A stretch of 64,000 nucleotides of DNA from Anoplolepis gracilipes (taxonomy: Eukaryota; Arthropoda; Insecta; Hymenoptera; Formicidae). The DNA is taken from the NCBI RefSeq assembly GCF_047496725.1, contig NC_132983.1, forward strand, positions 2,498,001 to 2,562,000. Reading direction: 5' to 3'. The notes under the pieces are model-generated. The model saw only the letters and a program-made list of their open reading frames with translations, was not told the origin of the DNA and searched no databases. Below are positions 10,430 to 26,400 of the stretch, one piece after another. The position numbers and the translations under genes are program-made. Position 1 is the first letter of the stretch. Each line of letters begins with the position of its first letter.

Positions 10430-13400
10430 GTGAGTGAAATTATCCCGGTACCCTATAATATTTCGTCGAACCGCACCGTCCCGATATTCCGCTCGATAGA
10501 GCCTTTCTCGGGCGGTTGTAAAAATACTTCGCGACACACTTTTCGCGATCCACCTCACAATCAGATTGCGAAAGCTCAACATTCGCCCAACTTAAGCTCG
10601 CGTGTTGGAGTAATAAATAAAATAGAGATTAAATGCTAGATTATGATTTTTCTCTTTCTGTATAAACCGTAATATTTGTTTAAAAAACTCTTCATAGTCT
10701 TTCAGAAAAAAATAAAATGCATCTCGTTAAGTATAAACTTTTAAGCAATTAAATATTTTTGTGCAGATTTTTAATAACTGATGTTAAAATAAAATATTCG
10801 AAAACACGAGTCCAGATGTTAACGTAATTGTAGAATTCTGAATAATATAAGTCATAAATAAAATAATAAGCAATAGAAGATATATTTTATATATTGAATA
10901 CTTTTCTCTTGGCTTTCAATTTTAAGTTTTTCAATAATTGCATTGTATAAAGTCTTTTACTGTACGCATATTTTAACGTCTAATGTTTAAAAATAGAAAC
11001 GACTAATTATAGGATTTCAAATTTAATTCATGAATTACATCTTCTATTTCGAAGAATAAAACGGTGAATCAAAATTTTACCTAAATAATGTCAATCAGTT
11101 GTGTCAAAATGATTTTTGACGACATGGTAACTAAAATTTGTTGCAGAAAGATTTAGTCTTATTGATAGATGCAACAGTTTATTTAATAACTTTAGGTTCT
11201 TTTAAACAGATTAGAGAAGTCTACCACTATTGAATTATTCTACAAATAAATTTATAATAATAATAATGCATAATATTTTAATTGGAGAGATAGGTATAAT
11301 TTATCTTTTTTAAAAATTAAAAGATATATATCGCAAATTAACTAATATAAAATAAAATAAGTATACTTATTGTTAGTTATACTTCAAATTTATATGTATA
11401 AGTATACTTAACTAAATCTTTTTTATGAAAAATTTAAAAGGAAATTATTCATTATTTTAACAAAAGTCGTTGTATTAAACTTTAATTAATTTTGTATTAT
11501 CGTCGTCAACTAAATTGGGAAATCTGCCTCTGTCATCTGCGTCGATATTACAAATAAAATCTGACGTTTCCCTAATAGTATAACATATGATTTAGTTTTA
11601 ATTCGCTCAATGTATATGATCTCCGTGACATGTTTGTATTTATTCGTGGTGATTATTTACCATATGCAATGTGGCATAGAACGATTTTGTGTCTGCGACC
11701 GTTTAAAATATGATTGAAATGGTGGATCGGATAAATGCAAGAATACGACACCGTGGAACATTTTAAGGGACGATGTAGGGTGGCGAGGGATGTCGTTGAA
11801 GTTTCTCTTCATTCGTTTTCATTGCCCGACACTTGACCGCGTCGGCATGCTCATATTTCTCCTACTTACAGACGACATGTAGACACCAAATTTTAAAGCG
11901 AATATATCTATAAATATAACTGTGTGTGCACATATACACGAGAAATGTCAAGAATACACATATGAACTCATGTTTCTTTATTCATGAAAAACTCAATATT
12001 TCTTCCAAGTTGCGTCTATATTTATAAATCATCACTTCTCTGGAAAAGTCTGGAATCGTATCTTCAAAATCGTTGCATTTAGCTAACGAAATAAATGTTT
12101 CTAAACATGTTACTTTTATTCATTTTATACATATTTTAAATTTAAAAGCGACAAAGTAAATCTATTAAAAATTATATTTCGTGTCTTAAAACTCGTATAC
12201 ATTTGTTAAATTAAAAACTCGTTCATATCATATAATATATGTATATAAATATTTATTGTAAAATATATAAAAGTACATATAAGTGATCTTATTACTTACC
12301 ACATCAATAATACCATTAAATATTCAATATTTAGGAAATTTTTATATTGAAGTATATGTTCGTGAATATAGATGTACGAGAAAGTTACTTACGTCATTTC
12401 AAGGTTGTTACTATATTACCTTCTTTAATAATTTACTTCATATTTATCGTTTTGATAGACGCTATTAAAACAAATGCAATCTATTTATTAAATAAAACCA
12501 TTAAAAAATAACTGAAATAAAAATTTCTATTTCGATATAAAACAAAAAAGAAATTAATTCAAGCAATTTATTCAAACGCATTTCAAATTTGAACAAAATC
12601 ATCTGTTTTATTGATGAGCGCAAGAAAATAATATTTTACACGTACTCTTATGTGAAACATATTAAACTATTAAATAAAATATTTTTTATTAGAAATGATG
12701 TTTTTACGTTTATCATAACATGTTAGCATATGTCTGTCCATTTGAAACAATAATAGTTCAGCATCTAATTATATTTAAAAATCGTTAGATTAGATGAAAT
12801 TCAATTCGAAAATCATAAATAAACACGATGAATTTGATTGAATTGTCTTCATGAAGAGACTTCAAGTTTTAAAATATTTATACTGTTAAAAACAATAATG
12901 CGATAACACTGATAAGTTATCCAAGAAACAAAATTTTGTAAAAATAAATATACTTTTATCGAAGATAATGTAATGAAATAATAATTGATTCGATACATCA
13001 TACTTAATAAATTAAAAAGAAAAATTAAATTAAAAAAGCAGACTAATGACATTATAATATGAGGATAGTTTTTTTTTTTTTTTTTTAGTTTATGAAATAA
13101 GTTTTGTCCAATTTTGATTTCTGATACAGATAAAGTTTATCAGAAAATTATGTCAATTGTTTTTTGAGGTGTTTGCCTCGAATCGGACTAATCAAAGAAC
13201 TAAATATCATAATTGAATTTAAACTATTATTTATGCCGAATACAATTGTGAGCATGACAATCAATCGCAGCGATCTAATCGCAGTAAATTGCATTATCGA
13301 GTTGTCGTAGAAACGGTCGATGCAAAAGTGAAATTGGTCGAAGAAATATCCGTGACGATAGAATTTGTCCGGCGTGAAGAGCTCAATAAAAATAACTTTC

Positions 13401-16400
13401 GATTCGCAATGCGATTTAAAATTAAACGTCTCAAGGTTTCATTTAAATCATATTCCACCGTTCAGCGAAACGCCGTATTTAGAGTATTGTTATCGCTATC
13501 GTATCGAACGCCGTTTTTCTATTAAGGTCAACCGAAACATCGTTAGGCGAAACGTTACGTATGTAACATGTGTAATGTATGACAGTTTTGCTGCTCCTTG
13601 TTGAAATCTAGCAAGTTAGAAAATCGAACGCACGAGTGCGAGGAAAAAAGTTTCTCTCTCTCTCTCTCTCTCTCTTTCAATCTTTTTCTATAAGAATATA
13701 CATGTCTGAAAAGATGAAGAAAAATTGATGTTATAATGATGCGGATTAAACCGAGTAAAGTCTAAGATCTGAGCGAATATCGATTATTTTAATGCCTTAC
13801 GACCCCACAGCGACTTTACTCAGTTGTGAATACGCGGCCAACTTTACCTTACGCTGTTAGTCTTCATGAATTTAACAGGATAGATACGTGAAAGCCATTC
13901 GTCACATTTTTAATAATCTGCACAATCGTAAGAGAAGCAAAGGTTTTAAAAAAGAAGATGGAAGTAAATGTTTCACGAGATTTATTCGAACTTAGAATCA
14001 GATTTATCTCGATATCTCATTCTTTGGCTTCGATTGCAAATTCTCTGTTACTACTCTAGTACATGTGTCTTTCTAATTTTATTATTAATTCTTACCTTCT
14101 TACATCTTTCTATTTCTAATTTCTAATAATTACTAATTCTAATCTTTCTAATTTTATTAACACTATATCAGCTTTTTCTACCCGCGTGTACACACTTCTA
14201 TAGAAATATCACAATTTTCAAATATTCAGCGTCGCGAGAATCAGAAATTTTGACGTTCAATCTTTAAATAATAATCCTTCCACAAATCATGCAAAATTAT
14301 AAATAATCTTTTTACAGAGCTTGACACATTCTACGTAATTCCACATAATTCAAACTATAAAAAAAAAATGATAAATGTACACGAGAAAGAATTAAACGTG
14401 AGTTTAATCATGCAAATATAACTGGTGTTCACTATTTTTTTTGCATGACAATAATTAAAGAAGAAGAAAAACAAGAACTTGAAGCACTATGATTTTGATC
14501 CTGTTCGATCCTATTCGCGCTGCATTTTACGGTAATCATAAAGCTCATAAAAGTAGAAGGTATCTAAACGGAATCAATCACGGTTGAGCCACATTCTTCT
14601 CTTGTACGTTCCTGCGGCCCGTCTCTCTCCCTCTCTCGTCTTGTCCTTCGCTTTTCCGATCCCTCGACAGACTACTCCGACTCTATCGTGAGGTCGGAAA
14701 CCAAACCATATCGAACGATCCGAAGAGCGAGTCCCACCCCGACGGCGTGATGCGTTCTCCCCGGGCTACACATCGCGCGCGCGGGCTCCGCAGTCTTTAG
14801 TTTATTCATGTGACGTAATAGGATAAAAACCGTCGCTACGAGCTGAGTGCCTAGATGAGATTACAGCCGTACTGTTACGCCCGGTAACGCGAATCCGATG
14901 TAATCGGGCCCCTCTCTTCTCCTTTGATTTTTCTCTTCAGTTCTCTCCCGATAACGCGCGCGCGAGATACCTACCTGTGTGTCATCCTTTTCCCTTCCCC
15001 TTCGCATTCTAATGCTTTATCGTCCGCATTCTAATATTTTATCGCCTTTCTCTTCTCGATACGGATTCTACATACGATTAATGCTAATGTGGATAATTCC
15101 GAACCGGAAACATCCACAAATGAAACATTTTTAGGACGCATTTCTTCACCGCTATATTTATAGCCGAACGAGACGGAAGAGAAAAATATATATAATATCG
15201 ATGCTATTGATAATCCGTGTTTTTAAATAACATATATTTTAGAAAATAAGCGCCTTAAATCATTTAATATAACTTTGAAAAGTATGTGTAAAGTACATTT
15301 TAATGGCGTATTTTTATAATTTCCTGTCACAACGTTCATTTTCATGAAGAACCGATCAAAAAATGATTCGAATCTGTTGCGTTGATAAAAAAATGCAATT
15401 TGTCACTTCACAACTATACTATCATCGTGACAGAAGATCTCGAAAGAAAATGTAAGGATGCCAAAAATCTCCATGCAACTCGACACGATGGGATGCTTTA
15501 TAAGCGACTGATATTGCAAAATCAATTGAACGGAAAAAAATCGCGATAAATTTGTCCCTGCAAATACCGATATTTGCAGAAATGATTCGCGTGTTCGAGA
15601 CGGCATTGCCGATCGATCGGTGATTACTTTGGTCATCATATTCGAATGTACATACATTTATTTTGATGCCGCGCAAGCGCAAGCGCTAGCGCTCGTGGTT
15701 AAAAGAAGGTATCGACGAAGGTCGATCGTTAATTGTCTATCGCTATTAATTGTCTATGAGCATCAGGCGTGGCTTTCACCTACGGTGTTAATTATCTATG
15801 ATAATTAATACAGAACTCATTACGTATTTATCGGATTGATGGTAATTATTCACGCTTCGTTGGACGTTTACTTTGCACGTTTTCTGGTTTCGACGACCCT
15901 TTTTTATAGCCGAGTCGCATATTAACGACGGCGGCTTAATAAAACGCAGCGACTCTTTTTTTTTTTAACACGTCATTAATCTTTTAATTTTCGTCTCTCG
16001 CCGCAGTGCAGTCGAATGCTTTGATATCAAACATTCGGATGCTGCGTACGAATTATTCATTATCCAAGCATGTCGCGGATGGCAGGTCTCGTTTTGTGCA
16101 ACGACCTAATTTTTCTTAACATTGTATGTGTCTGTATGTGTGTACGTGGGAAGATAACAAAATGTTCGAGAAAATTTCATTCGCGCAGTTCTATTTCTCC
16201 CTGAAGAAGCTATTTTCAAATATCTCGCTGTGTGATTAATAGTTCATATTTATGGATATCGTCTTTTAAACTCGAACGTAAATTTTCGTTTCGATACTCT
16301 TTTAATTTATTAATTTAGATTCCATCGGTAAGATCTTACGCTGACCAGATGTAACATGCTCATACTAACTTGAAAGATTAGCAATTCAGGCTACTAACTT

Positions 16401-18147
16401 GGTGAGCTACTAACTTGCTGAAACTAAGTTGGCCTATATTGAAATCGTTAACTGTAGTTTAAGATGATATAAAATTACTTTATCAGAGAAGAAAACTAAA
16501 ATCTCACTTAATAACGACATATATTTTAAAAAAAAAGCACAAGCTACAAAATTATTTTTCCAACCTATCATTGCTGCTATCATTTTTATTTTTTCTTTTT
16601 TTTCTTTCTTCTCGAAAACAATTATATTATATAATAATATTATACCATATACATTAACACTACTGTTTGAAATAATATTATACTACATTTATAATTAAAT
16701 AATTTTAAATTTCTACTTCATTTATTATGAGAAAATATTAAAATTAAAATTGATAATAGCGGCATTCATATAACATTATCAATATTATTAATAATTATAC
16801 ACTAGCATTATTATCTATGTAGAAAATCACTGCCAGATAAATGGATGATACATCGATCTCGCAATTTGTTTATTGCAATTAATCTTGATAATTTAAATGT
16901 TTAATCTATGGTAATATAACATTAAAATTAAAAATACAAAAAATAATTGTAGGTTCCTACAAAGCAACGCTTTTTCAATTCGCACAAGAATAGTTTATAT
17001 ATTAAAGTGTTCAAAAAGTTAAATAATTTTAGTTTATTAAAACCATCAAGACTGATATATTTAATCCTTTTTACGAGATCAAAATGTATTCATTATTTCT
17101 TATGTGTTATTTATTATATAATTTACTATATAACTATTCTAACAGAGAAAGAGCTTTAATATCTTGTCTTAAGCAAACGTTCAAGAAATGTGTGATTTGC
17201 ATAATCAAACAAAAGCCTGTTACCAATTTCTCCTGAAAATTGTACGGTAAAGGCAGCGACAGGCGATAAACATCGCACAAAGAGCCGCGACTAGTAGCGA
17301 TTATCGATTAGTTCTCTATATTCGGCGCGCGTGTCATTACTCATTAACCGTTGAAAGTAAAAGCTCTTTTCCTATCGGAGAGCAGCACACTACGCATCGC
17401 AAGATTGTCGGACAGCAGTGACTTGACTTTCAATTTTAATCTTACGATGCATCTTTTATTAATAGAAATGTCAACAACTTTACAGAATTTAATGTATAAA
17501 AATTAATTTCAAATTATTTACACATTATTTTCTTTGAGTCTCTACATTTACATGATTAATTTCAAATTTTCAAGATTATATTATAATATCAATGCAATTC
17601 AAAATATCATTATTAGATTCATTCGTTTTCAGTAAAATTTAATTTTTTACACATTTTTTAACACAGGTTTTCTTCTTCGCTCAGAAAAAAAAAAAAAAAC
17701 ATATTAAATAAAATATCTTTTCATGTGTATAAAAGATTACGACTCACCCGTTTCGACGAATTTCCTGAAGAAATCTTGATAGTCGGTGACGAGCCGATCG
17801 CGCCATGCCGTCGTCGATGTCATCAAAATCTGAAAAACGACATATGTATGTATGTAGCGTCGTGACAAGGGATTGTTCGTTCGGCGGTAGTAAGGCGACA
17901 ATTAACGTCACAAGTGCTTCACGGGGCGGGCTTGAACTATTTTATGCGCGCGGGGGTGGCTCGCCGTTTTCCCTCTCCCCCTTCCTCCTCGCCGACCGCC
18001 ATCCGGGGGTGAAGGGACGCTCTCCGTCCGTGCATTACGGCGTATACGTGCCACGGCTCCCCGCACGGCCGCAAGATTACATAATCGATATCCGGCCTAC
18101 ACCTGTGTCTCTCCACGAGCACACACCTGTGTACGGGGCAAGGAGGG

Positions 18148-18178
<31 letters not shown>

Positions 18179-21100
18179 AAAGCGCGTGTGCGTGTGCGTT
18201 CGAAAGAGATTACTCGATATATTCGCGCGACTGTGGAATATTCGTGTCATACGGCGGCCTGTCGAAAAACCAAACTGACTCACTTGATATAAGGACAGAT
18301 ATAAACGGACGGATCGTTAATATGCAGGGTGATTTTAAAATAGATCGCCAAACTTTGGCTTAGGTTTTTCCTCGAGCGAAAGTGTTGAGATGCTAGGAGT
18401 GTCTCCCTGTATTATGTATATATGTATTAAAAATAGAAACGTATTTTTGCAAAAATAGCTGTAGAGATAAAAATATTTATAATAAAAGCATATTGTTTTT
18501 TTTTTTTTTTTTTTTTTTTATTTACTTTAAAACTTTGCTTGAACAGAAATTTTTTATCTAACAAGATATCCAGGTTAGGTACATACAATATATTTTGCAT
18601 TAAATATTAAAAAGTGTTGGAAAAATATATAACATAATTATACAATATTTTCATAAAGGAAGAAATGAAATTGAGTAAAAACATACTGAAAGAGAAATAG
18701 CTTGTAAACTCAATAGTATAAAATCCTACTTGTATATAGTATGTATCTAAGTGATCTAATAATCGTTTCACTAGAATAAAATCGAACCGTGTTAGTCTCA
18801 TTACAAATTCGAATTGCATTGTACTCTACCGTATTATTATCCAGCAACGTTATTCAGTTCACTTTGTATAATAAAGGGTTAAATTCTTAGTGACGGATGT
18901 AAACGGGGAAAAAATTAAAATAATAGGGAGCGGCGGCATGAGAAACGCGACGCTGCTAACGGTGCATCGCTCGTACTTTTGCGGAATACATACTTTCAAG
19001 TATCGAGACACGTCGACGCCGAGCGAGTACGTCGTCTGCAATAGTGAAGGTAAAGTAGGTGGATAAGAGTAGTGATAGAGTCGACGCATTCGCGCCGGAT
19101 ATCAATTGTCAAGTGTCGTGAAACTATACGAAGAAATATCTGATTGCTCAAAGATTAAGGTAACGCCCAATTGTCTATTATATACGCGGATTTTAAACAA
19201 AAAGCCGATTTTATTTTAAAGATATAAATATAAATTTTAAAAATATAAATATACTTAATTATAATAAATTAAATAAAAATTATTTTTCTAGAATTTGTTC
19301 AGCGCATCCACAGCAAGTGATACGATCAACCAACGATGAAACCAATTTATGAAGTTTCTGTTTCAATGAAAAAAGATTGTAGAAAGTTTGTCTTTTGTAG
19401 GAACAAAATTACTGATTAATTTCTAACAATTTTTTAACAATTGTTCTTTCTTTCTATATAATTGATTAATTAATAAACTAAATCATTGTGGCGATAAAAG
19501 AGTATAAATTAATTCAGATTAGAAAATGATTTCTTAACATCTGAAGAATTATTGACTCAATCGGTGGATTATTTTCATCATCAAAAAGTTTGTCTACAAA
19601 TTTTCTACAAGTTTTATAGTAATTGATTAAATAAATGTATTAAAATTATTAAAAAGATATGAAATAGATAAGACAGCTTAGACCCATCGCTACACGAAGA
19701 TAGTTCATCGTTTCACGATCGTTTCACCTACGTTTGCCGGATACGTGTATCTTTTTCTCTCCGTCTCTCTTGGTCGTAGAAGACCCGCGGACGATCCCAC
19801 ACACGGGACACTGGGGACACATAACACCCCCGGTTACATCCAATCACTCCTGATTTATATTTACTACTCACTTGGCCCCCTTATTTATTGCACTTCACGG
19901 AGACGCGCAGAACGAAAATGTTAATTTGCGCAATTGAAAATTATGGCGGGCCACTATGGACGAGACACTCTTCGAAAGTGCGATTCTCGCAGAAAAGCTA
20001 AAGGAAGATAAAAGGAAGCTAGTTTCTCAAATTTATTTCTTCAGGGGAGATGTTTCCAAATATTTTGACGTATTTTTAATATATTGTTTACAGTCACATC
20101 TGGTCAAACTTCCAGTTTCTCGATTAATTATAAAATAATTTTTATCTAACAAGTCTTCTCCTGCCTCTCTCTTTTTCTCTTGAGAGAAAAAATTATGAAT
20201 AAAATCTGTTTTGAAACATACGTTTCAAAAATTATTCATTAATAAATAGTCGTTAATAGATTTTTAAATCATTTGTCTTAATCATACGTCTAAAAATAAT
20301 GTTGAATCGACATCAAATTATTACACACTGACTTGAATTTCGATTATTATTTTTTCCTTCGGATTTTAATATGCCAGTATAATCGAAAGTGAAATCGAAT
20401 CGCTTTTAAACGGACAATACGCGCACCTTAGCAGGGTGCAGTCCTATTTCTAAGCTCTCCCTGTGATGTTCACCAAATGTTGCGCAAAACTTTGCAATGC
20501 GGCCTCAATGTGAAGGGTTTGCAATGTGTTCTTGCATCACGCCGCACTTTGACACACGTAAATCTACGTAGAGACCTTGTCTTCCATATATAAATAAACA
20601 TACACGCGTGTATACAAGTACGCAAACCACAAGCTCTGGACACCACGAAGGTCTTCTTGCGCTCTGTATATCAGTGAGAAACATGGATGATTAAGTAGAT
20701 AGACAAACGACACTTTCGTCTTGTCTCTCAAAATTCTCCGCTACATCGGTCTTTTTATCGCGTTTCCTACTTTATGAAGGCTTACGCCACGCGAGTCAAA
20801 CGCGATACAATATAATATTTATTACTTTGATCGTGTCTCGATTTTTTAATAGCTAAAAGTTTATCTTAAAAATATTCAAAATAATTAAGAAAGATTTTTT
20901 AATGCTACAAAGGATATAATTAAATTTAACTTTTACGATATATATATATATATATATATATACAATATTATTGAAAATAATATATAATAAATTATCGAAT
21001 TTCCATCGATCATCAAAGATTATAAATCTATAGATTTTTTTAAGCAACGTGAAATCGATCTCTTTTGAGGGAGAATTATTATTATTAATAATTATTAATT

Positions 21101-21496
21101 TTATTTAAGCAATTACCATCTTAATCTTTTTCGCGAGAAAATTAGATAGAATTTATCTAATATCGACAAGATATTGACAAGTGTATGAAGCTACTCGTTG
21201 TCTCTCCCTATAAATGAGGACTGTATAACACGCATTACGAGAATTTGTCTGTGGTTGGCCACACGGAAAAGTGAACATTATTCTCATATTGTTCTCTCTC
21301 CTTCTCCGCGGTTTAACGCTCTTATTATTTTTATTAGGGTGCCGTGGTATATAATGCCATCAACCCCTATGAGTGCGCGTTCGCAGGAAATAAACCTAAG
21401 TGTATAATTACAATAATACTTATCGGAGCACCCTCCGTGGGTTTCCCTTCTACATACCCTTCCTTCCTTCCTTCCTTCCTTCTTTCCTTCCTGCAA

Positions 21497-21539
<43 letters not shown>

Positions 21540-23386
21540 GTTTCGTCTCTTTCCTTCGTGATTAAACGTGGCTTTGTGTACGTGTGCAGACACACGCGCG
21601 CACGTGTATCTGCAAACACAATATACCGAAGGGGCGAAACTTAACGAGTACTAAATTTATCCGGAGTAGTCTCGGTCCCCTCGTCGCGATTAGATCTCTA
21701 AAGATAAACGCGCGATGAGCGCGCCAAGTCTTTCCGAAGAGACTGGAGAATTAAAAAATTTAAAAGCCTTACGCATCGATCTACAGATTTCTTTTTTTTT
21801 AAATTCTCCACGCTCAATTCATATGACGTGTAGAATGGAAAATTGAACATCCGTATGATTTATTCGGATATTAATGTTGCTCGGATATTTATAGCTAAAA
21901 ATTGTAATAACCAACCGAACGCGTGTACTATCTCGGCTGCGCTTAACACGCTGTAAAACGGTGCCGGGGACAGTGTCCCGATCCGAGAAACATATCGCAC
22001 GTGTGACCCCGCGTGTGTCGTGTCGTACATGGTTTAAGGGCTGGGACACGTACGTGTACCGGATGCCGGTTCGATCTCACCGTGGGTGAGATGATCGCGT
22101 AACGGCACGGTACAAACACGGACCCCATTCCCCCATCTGAACTCTACCCGAACTTCGCAATTCGCCCGCGTTTAAGAATTCAGTCACGTACACCGCCGCG
22201 CCGTGTTTCAAACGCACACACCGCAGAATTGCTTATCTTTTATAGCCGCGTTCGCACGTGTTCCCGATACACGTTTATTTTAGAGTAGAAACATCTACTA
22301 AAAAAATCTCGATCTATCAAAATTACAATTGACATTACGTTCTATTTAGTAATAGAATGAGGAAAAGCTCGGTCTATCATTTTGTCATTTTCGCGGAGAT
22401 ATTGTAAATAAAATATAAAATATAAATGTAAATAAAAATGTAAAATAAATTTATAAGACTATAATCTTTGTGAAAATATCGGACAGCAAAAAGCAACAGT
22501 TAAAACACGTTATCGTATTTGAAATCACAATTGGCCTGAATTAACCATAATAAAAACATCTTTTCGTTTCCATCTTGACGAGAGTGAAACAAAAAGCATA
22601 CCGCCTTCTTTGAACACATCATTTCATTTTCTCTTCCTCCTGCTCCTTTCGGGAGTAATGACTGAACGTTATCACTTTATCCAGGCTTGATATACCGTCA
22701 TCGAAGTATAGTTTATGCCCTATGCGAAGTTACGTCTATTGCCTCGGCACATCATATAAAACGTACAATCAATTTTTGAAGAGGACATTCAATCGATCTG
22801 TCTTGTAGCGTGCAATCGAAGACGTTCCTTGAATAACAAACTAACCGAAGCAGCTTTGGCAGCCGATTCGTGCACTGCCTGCTGCCTCATATTATTCCTT
22901 GAATCACTATTCGTTGATCCGCTCGCATTTTCACAAACGAAATAAACTTGCTCATGTGTATGTACTTATATGTATGCGTGTGTAGAAACAGAGAAACTAG
23001 GTATAATACGATACATACATATATACACTAGTCTGATTCTTCTCTCTTTTATAGCAAGATACTTTAACACAGCTGTTTCGCGATATAGGATTAAGTACGA
23101 ATAACTTTTCGTCGACAGACGCTAGAAGTTGCTACGTAATTGCAATTGAATATCCAGTACATAGTTTTAATAACTGCGTATAGTAATAATTAATTTTATA
23201 TCATTGCAAAATTATATATTGTGTGCTACTGTTCCGTTTACCCAACAACCTCAATCACTACCGTCCATTCTAAACATTACATAAATACAGATGATTTCAC
23301 TGATGAAATTTTATCTATATTGTTGAAAGAGAGTAAATTGAAGACAATAATAAATGTTTTTACGAAAAATATATTATATCAATCTG

Positions 23387-23418
<32 letters not shown>

Positions 23419-26400
23419 GAACGCGAAAATTACCGGTTAAAATTTTTTGGCAATGTACTGAAAATTTAATAGCGTCAATCCTTTTCACGTTTGCAAAATA
23501 TTTGGCATATTTTATTACCGTCATTCATAATTGCAATTACCTAATTAATCGATGTATATGATAGCTGCTAAATTCGTGACAAATAATTTTCCACATTCCG
23601 CGTCACGTTATTTCGTATAATTTGCTTCTCGCCGAAAGTAATGATTGCTAGCTAGTGAATAACCGAAAACGCAATACCATTGTGAGAAACAATTATTGGT
23701 TCATTAAAATGAAACGAATCGTTAGCGAGGCTATACATGAGAAAGTTTGATAGCTGTTTCACACAATCGATACGTATTGCGAAAGTTATCTCATTTTCAC
23801 CATACAATGTATACAATCACAGATTTCCAATTTGACAGATTTTTATTAAACAGTTTTTTCATTACTTGCGTTCTTTCTCTCTCTCTCTCTCTCTCTCGTC
23901 AAATTTTTTATTTTCAATATTTATATTTTATCTCAAGTATTTTCTATCAATCCATTACTTGCTTAACGGCAATATTATGATTTTTTTGTAGACTAAAAAA
24001 TAATTAACTCGCGTAAGAGAATTATAGATATTGGTTTAATCTTCGAATGCTCAATTGTTAAAAATTAAATGTTGAAAAAAAGTTTTTAATACAAGTGACA
24101 TTAGCCGGTAATAGCGCAAAATCTTTTTTCGCTCGCTAAACCGAACTGCTCTACGACCAGTTGTACACAAGTTTTACGTTTACGCTCGAGAAACAATCAC
24201 GGGGCACTTATAGAGAGCACCCCCTTGTCAAAATCAAGAGTCTATTATTATGACCATATGTTTACGCCACGATTGTATCTTGACAGAGAGGGACGAGCGC
24301 GTTGGGGTGAAGGGGCACGATCGTGCACCTGCTCGAGTACAACATGTGGATAAGAGCGCATGGTGCGTGGGTAGAACAAACACCCACGACGAATATGTGT
24401 CATTCTATAAACAGGATAACCCGCACCGCCGGCGCCGCTCATTGCGGCGATTGTTTTGTATTTGAAAAATTCCTCTTTTTTGTGTTTTTTCCGTCAGTGC
24501 GTCAGACACGCAAAGATTCGATTATCTTTACGTGCGTCTAATTTTATTTACCTTCATATAACTTCGATATTTTTCTCCGGCTAAAAAATTACGCGTTTGC
24601 AGGCGCGATATAATTGTGATATTAATTCTTATCTTCGAATTTATAGAATTTGCAATTAATTTGTAAATTTTCACATTTGCTTCTCCCTGTCCACAATTTA
24701 GTATCCGTCAAACTACAAGCGACAATTTAAACTCTAAAGTTAATGTAACAAAAATCTCTAGTTTTTATTACATCAAAGTTTCTGTAACTCCCTCAGTTGA
24801 AGTGATACCGACAGTAACAGGATCGTAGAAAGTATCAAATGAGATCGTTTAGAAATCTAATATACTTATGTTCCCTCATCTTTCGGTGATATCATAAAAA
24901 AAAAAGGTTCCGAGTTAGGGATGTTCAGGTTAGAGAGACGACCGGATATGCTGCGTCAGCTTAAATTAGCATCATCGACGGATAACTGAAATCGACCGCG
25001 AGATATCTTGCAACGCGGTGACCCTCGCCGGCGCGCGGCGGCTCGCTTTCTCTCCCCCGGAGAAATGGCGGTCTTAATAAAATTATCGTCAGGCCGAGTT
25101 TCGAGGACAAATCGACGTTTCAATTTTCTTAATGCGCTCATCTCCCCAATGGGGATATGCCCATGAGCCTGACGCAGGCAGGAAGGATATGGTCCTGACG
25201 GTAAGTCGTAAGGACCAGGGCTGGATTACCAACTAGGTGTACTACGAGAGCGTAAAGTCTAAAAGCCCTAAATCCTCCGGATCATCTTTTGCGCGAATTT
25301 AAAATCGAGATAAATGTTGCCGATTGATAATTTTACAAGTTTGACAATTTTATTTAACCGTTCAGTCAATAGTTGCCCATTTTTTAAATCAATGCGCATT
25401 TCCAGATTAGTTAGTAAAAGAAAAAAAAAAAAATTATCAGAAACAAAATGTTCTCTTGTCCAAACGACGAAGACATCGCGATGATCTTCGATAATCCTGA
25501 GACTGGTATTGACAAAAACACATATATTCCACTCAAATTGCTATAGTTTTCTTTTGTGAAGTTTGACAGAGAGATGGCCGCGCCATCGAGTGTAGGCGAC
25601 ACGTGCCGCCACGTGCGACCTGCACGTGACCGACCTGCTACGCGCTATTTGCTCTCATCCTTCCTTAAGTGCATTACTACTGTTCCAATTATAGGGGTGG
25701 TAAATTAACGTGTCACAGTATTCCGTCTCGCACCCTTTCGCTGTCCGTTCTCTGATGCTCGGCGCGTAACGGATTTGATTTGTCATAACAGATTAACCAC
25801 TCAGGCTTCGTCTGCCCGAAGAAAAGTTTTAATCGCTCGTGTTTCACGATAATACATTTTAATAATTAAGTTATAGTGATAATTCAGCGGCAATATTACG
25901 AAACACGATATTATATATATTAATGAAAAACAAATGTTTTATGCGTATTTCATTTGATTGGTTTTTTTCTATTTATTGTTAATTTTTGACAACCTTGCAT
26001 TAAATTAATATCACAAATAATGTTTCCTTTTCTAGTTACGTTCGTAATACACAAATACATACGTAAATTAAATTAAACTTTTCAACAGCACAAATTACTA
26101 ATGTATACGAAAATTGCCTATGACGAATTGATTTGTTTTATAATCACGATAACATATATGCTATTCAGCTTATAATTTTATTTAATATAATTGTTACAGC
26201 TCTCTCTCTCTCTCTCTCTCTTTCTTTCTCTCTACATTTCAGTTTTAAGTATGAAATGCAATCAGAGATGAATTTTATATATCCTTTATTTAATGACCAT
26301 GTATTTTATTTTATACGTATGTAATGATTAACGCCGGTAAAATGAGATCGGTGCCGTATCCTCCTACCCCGCAGTGTTTTCCCGTAAAACACTAATTGCA

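Noticed and set aside
18148..18174. Poly(A) after a GC-rich block as a retrocopy signature
   Set aside because: No source-gene coding sequence and no flanking direct repeats were found.
18320..18420. CAGGGTGATTTTAAAATAG stretch resembling a transposon end
   Set aside because: No matching inverted end or target duplication was found.
22060..22100. tRNA-like B box GGTTCGATCTC followed by a hairpin
   Set aside because: No T-stem pairing, no A box at the right distance and no cloverleaf; it is just an ATCTCACC/GGTGAGAT palindrome.
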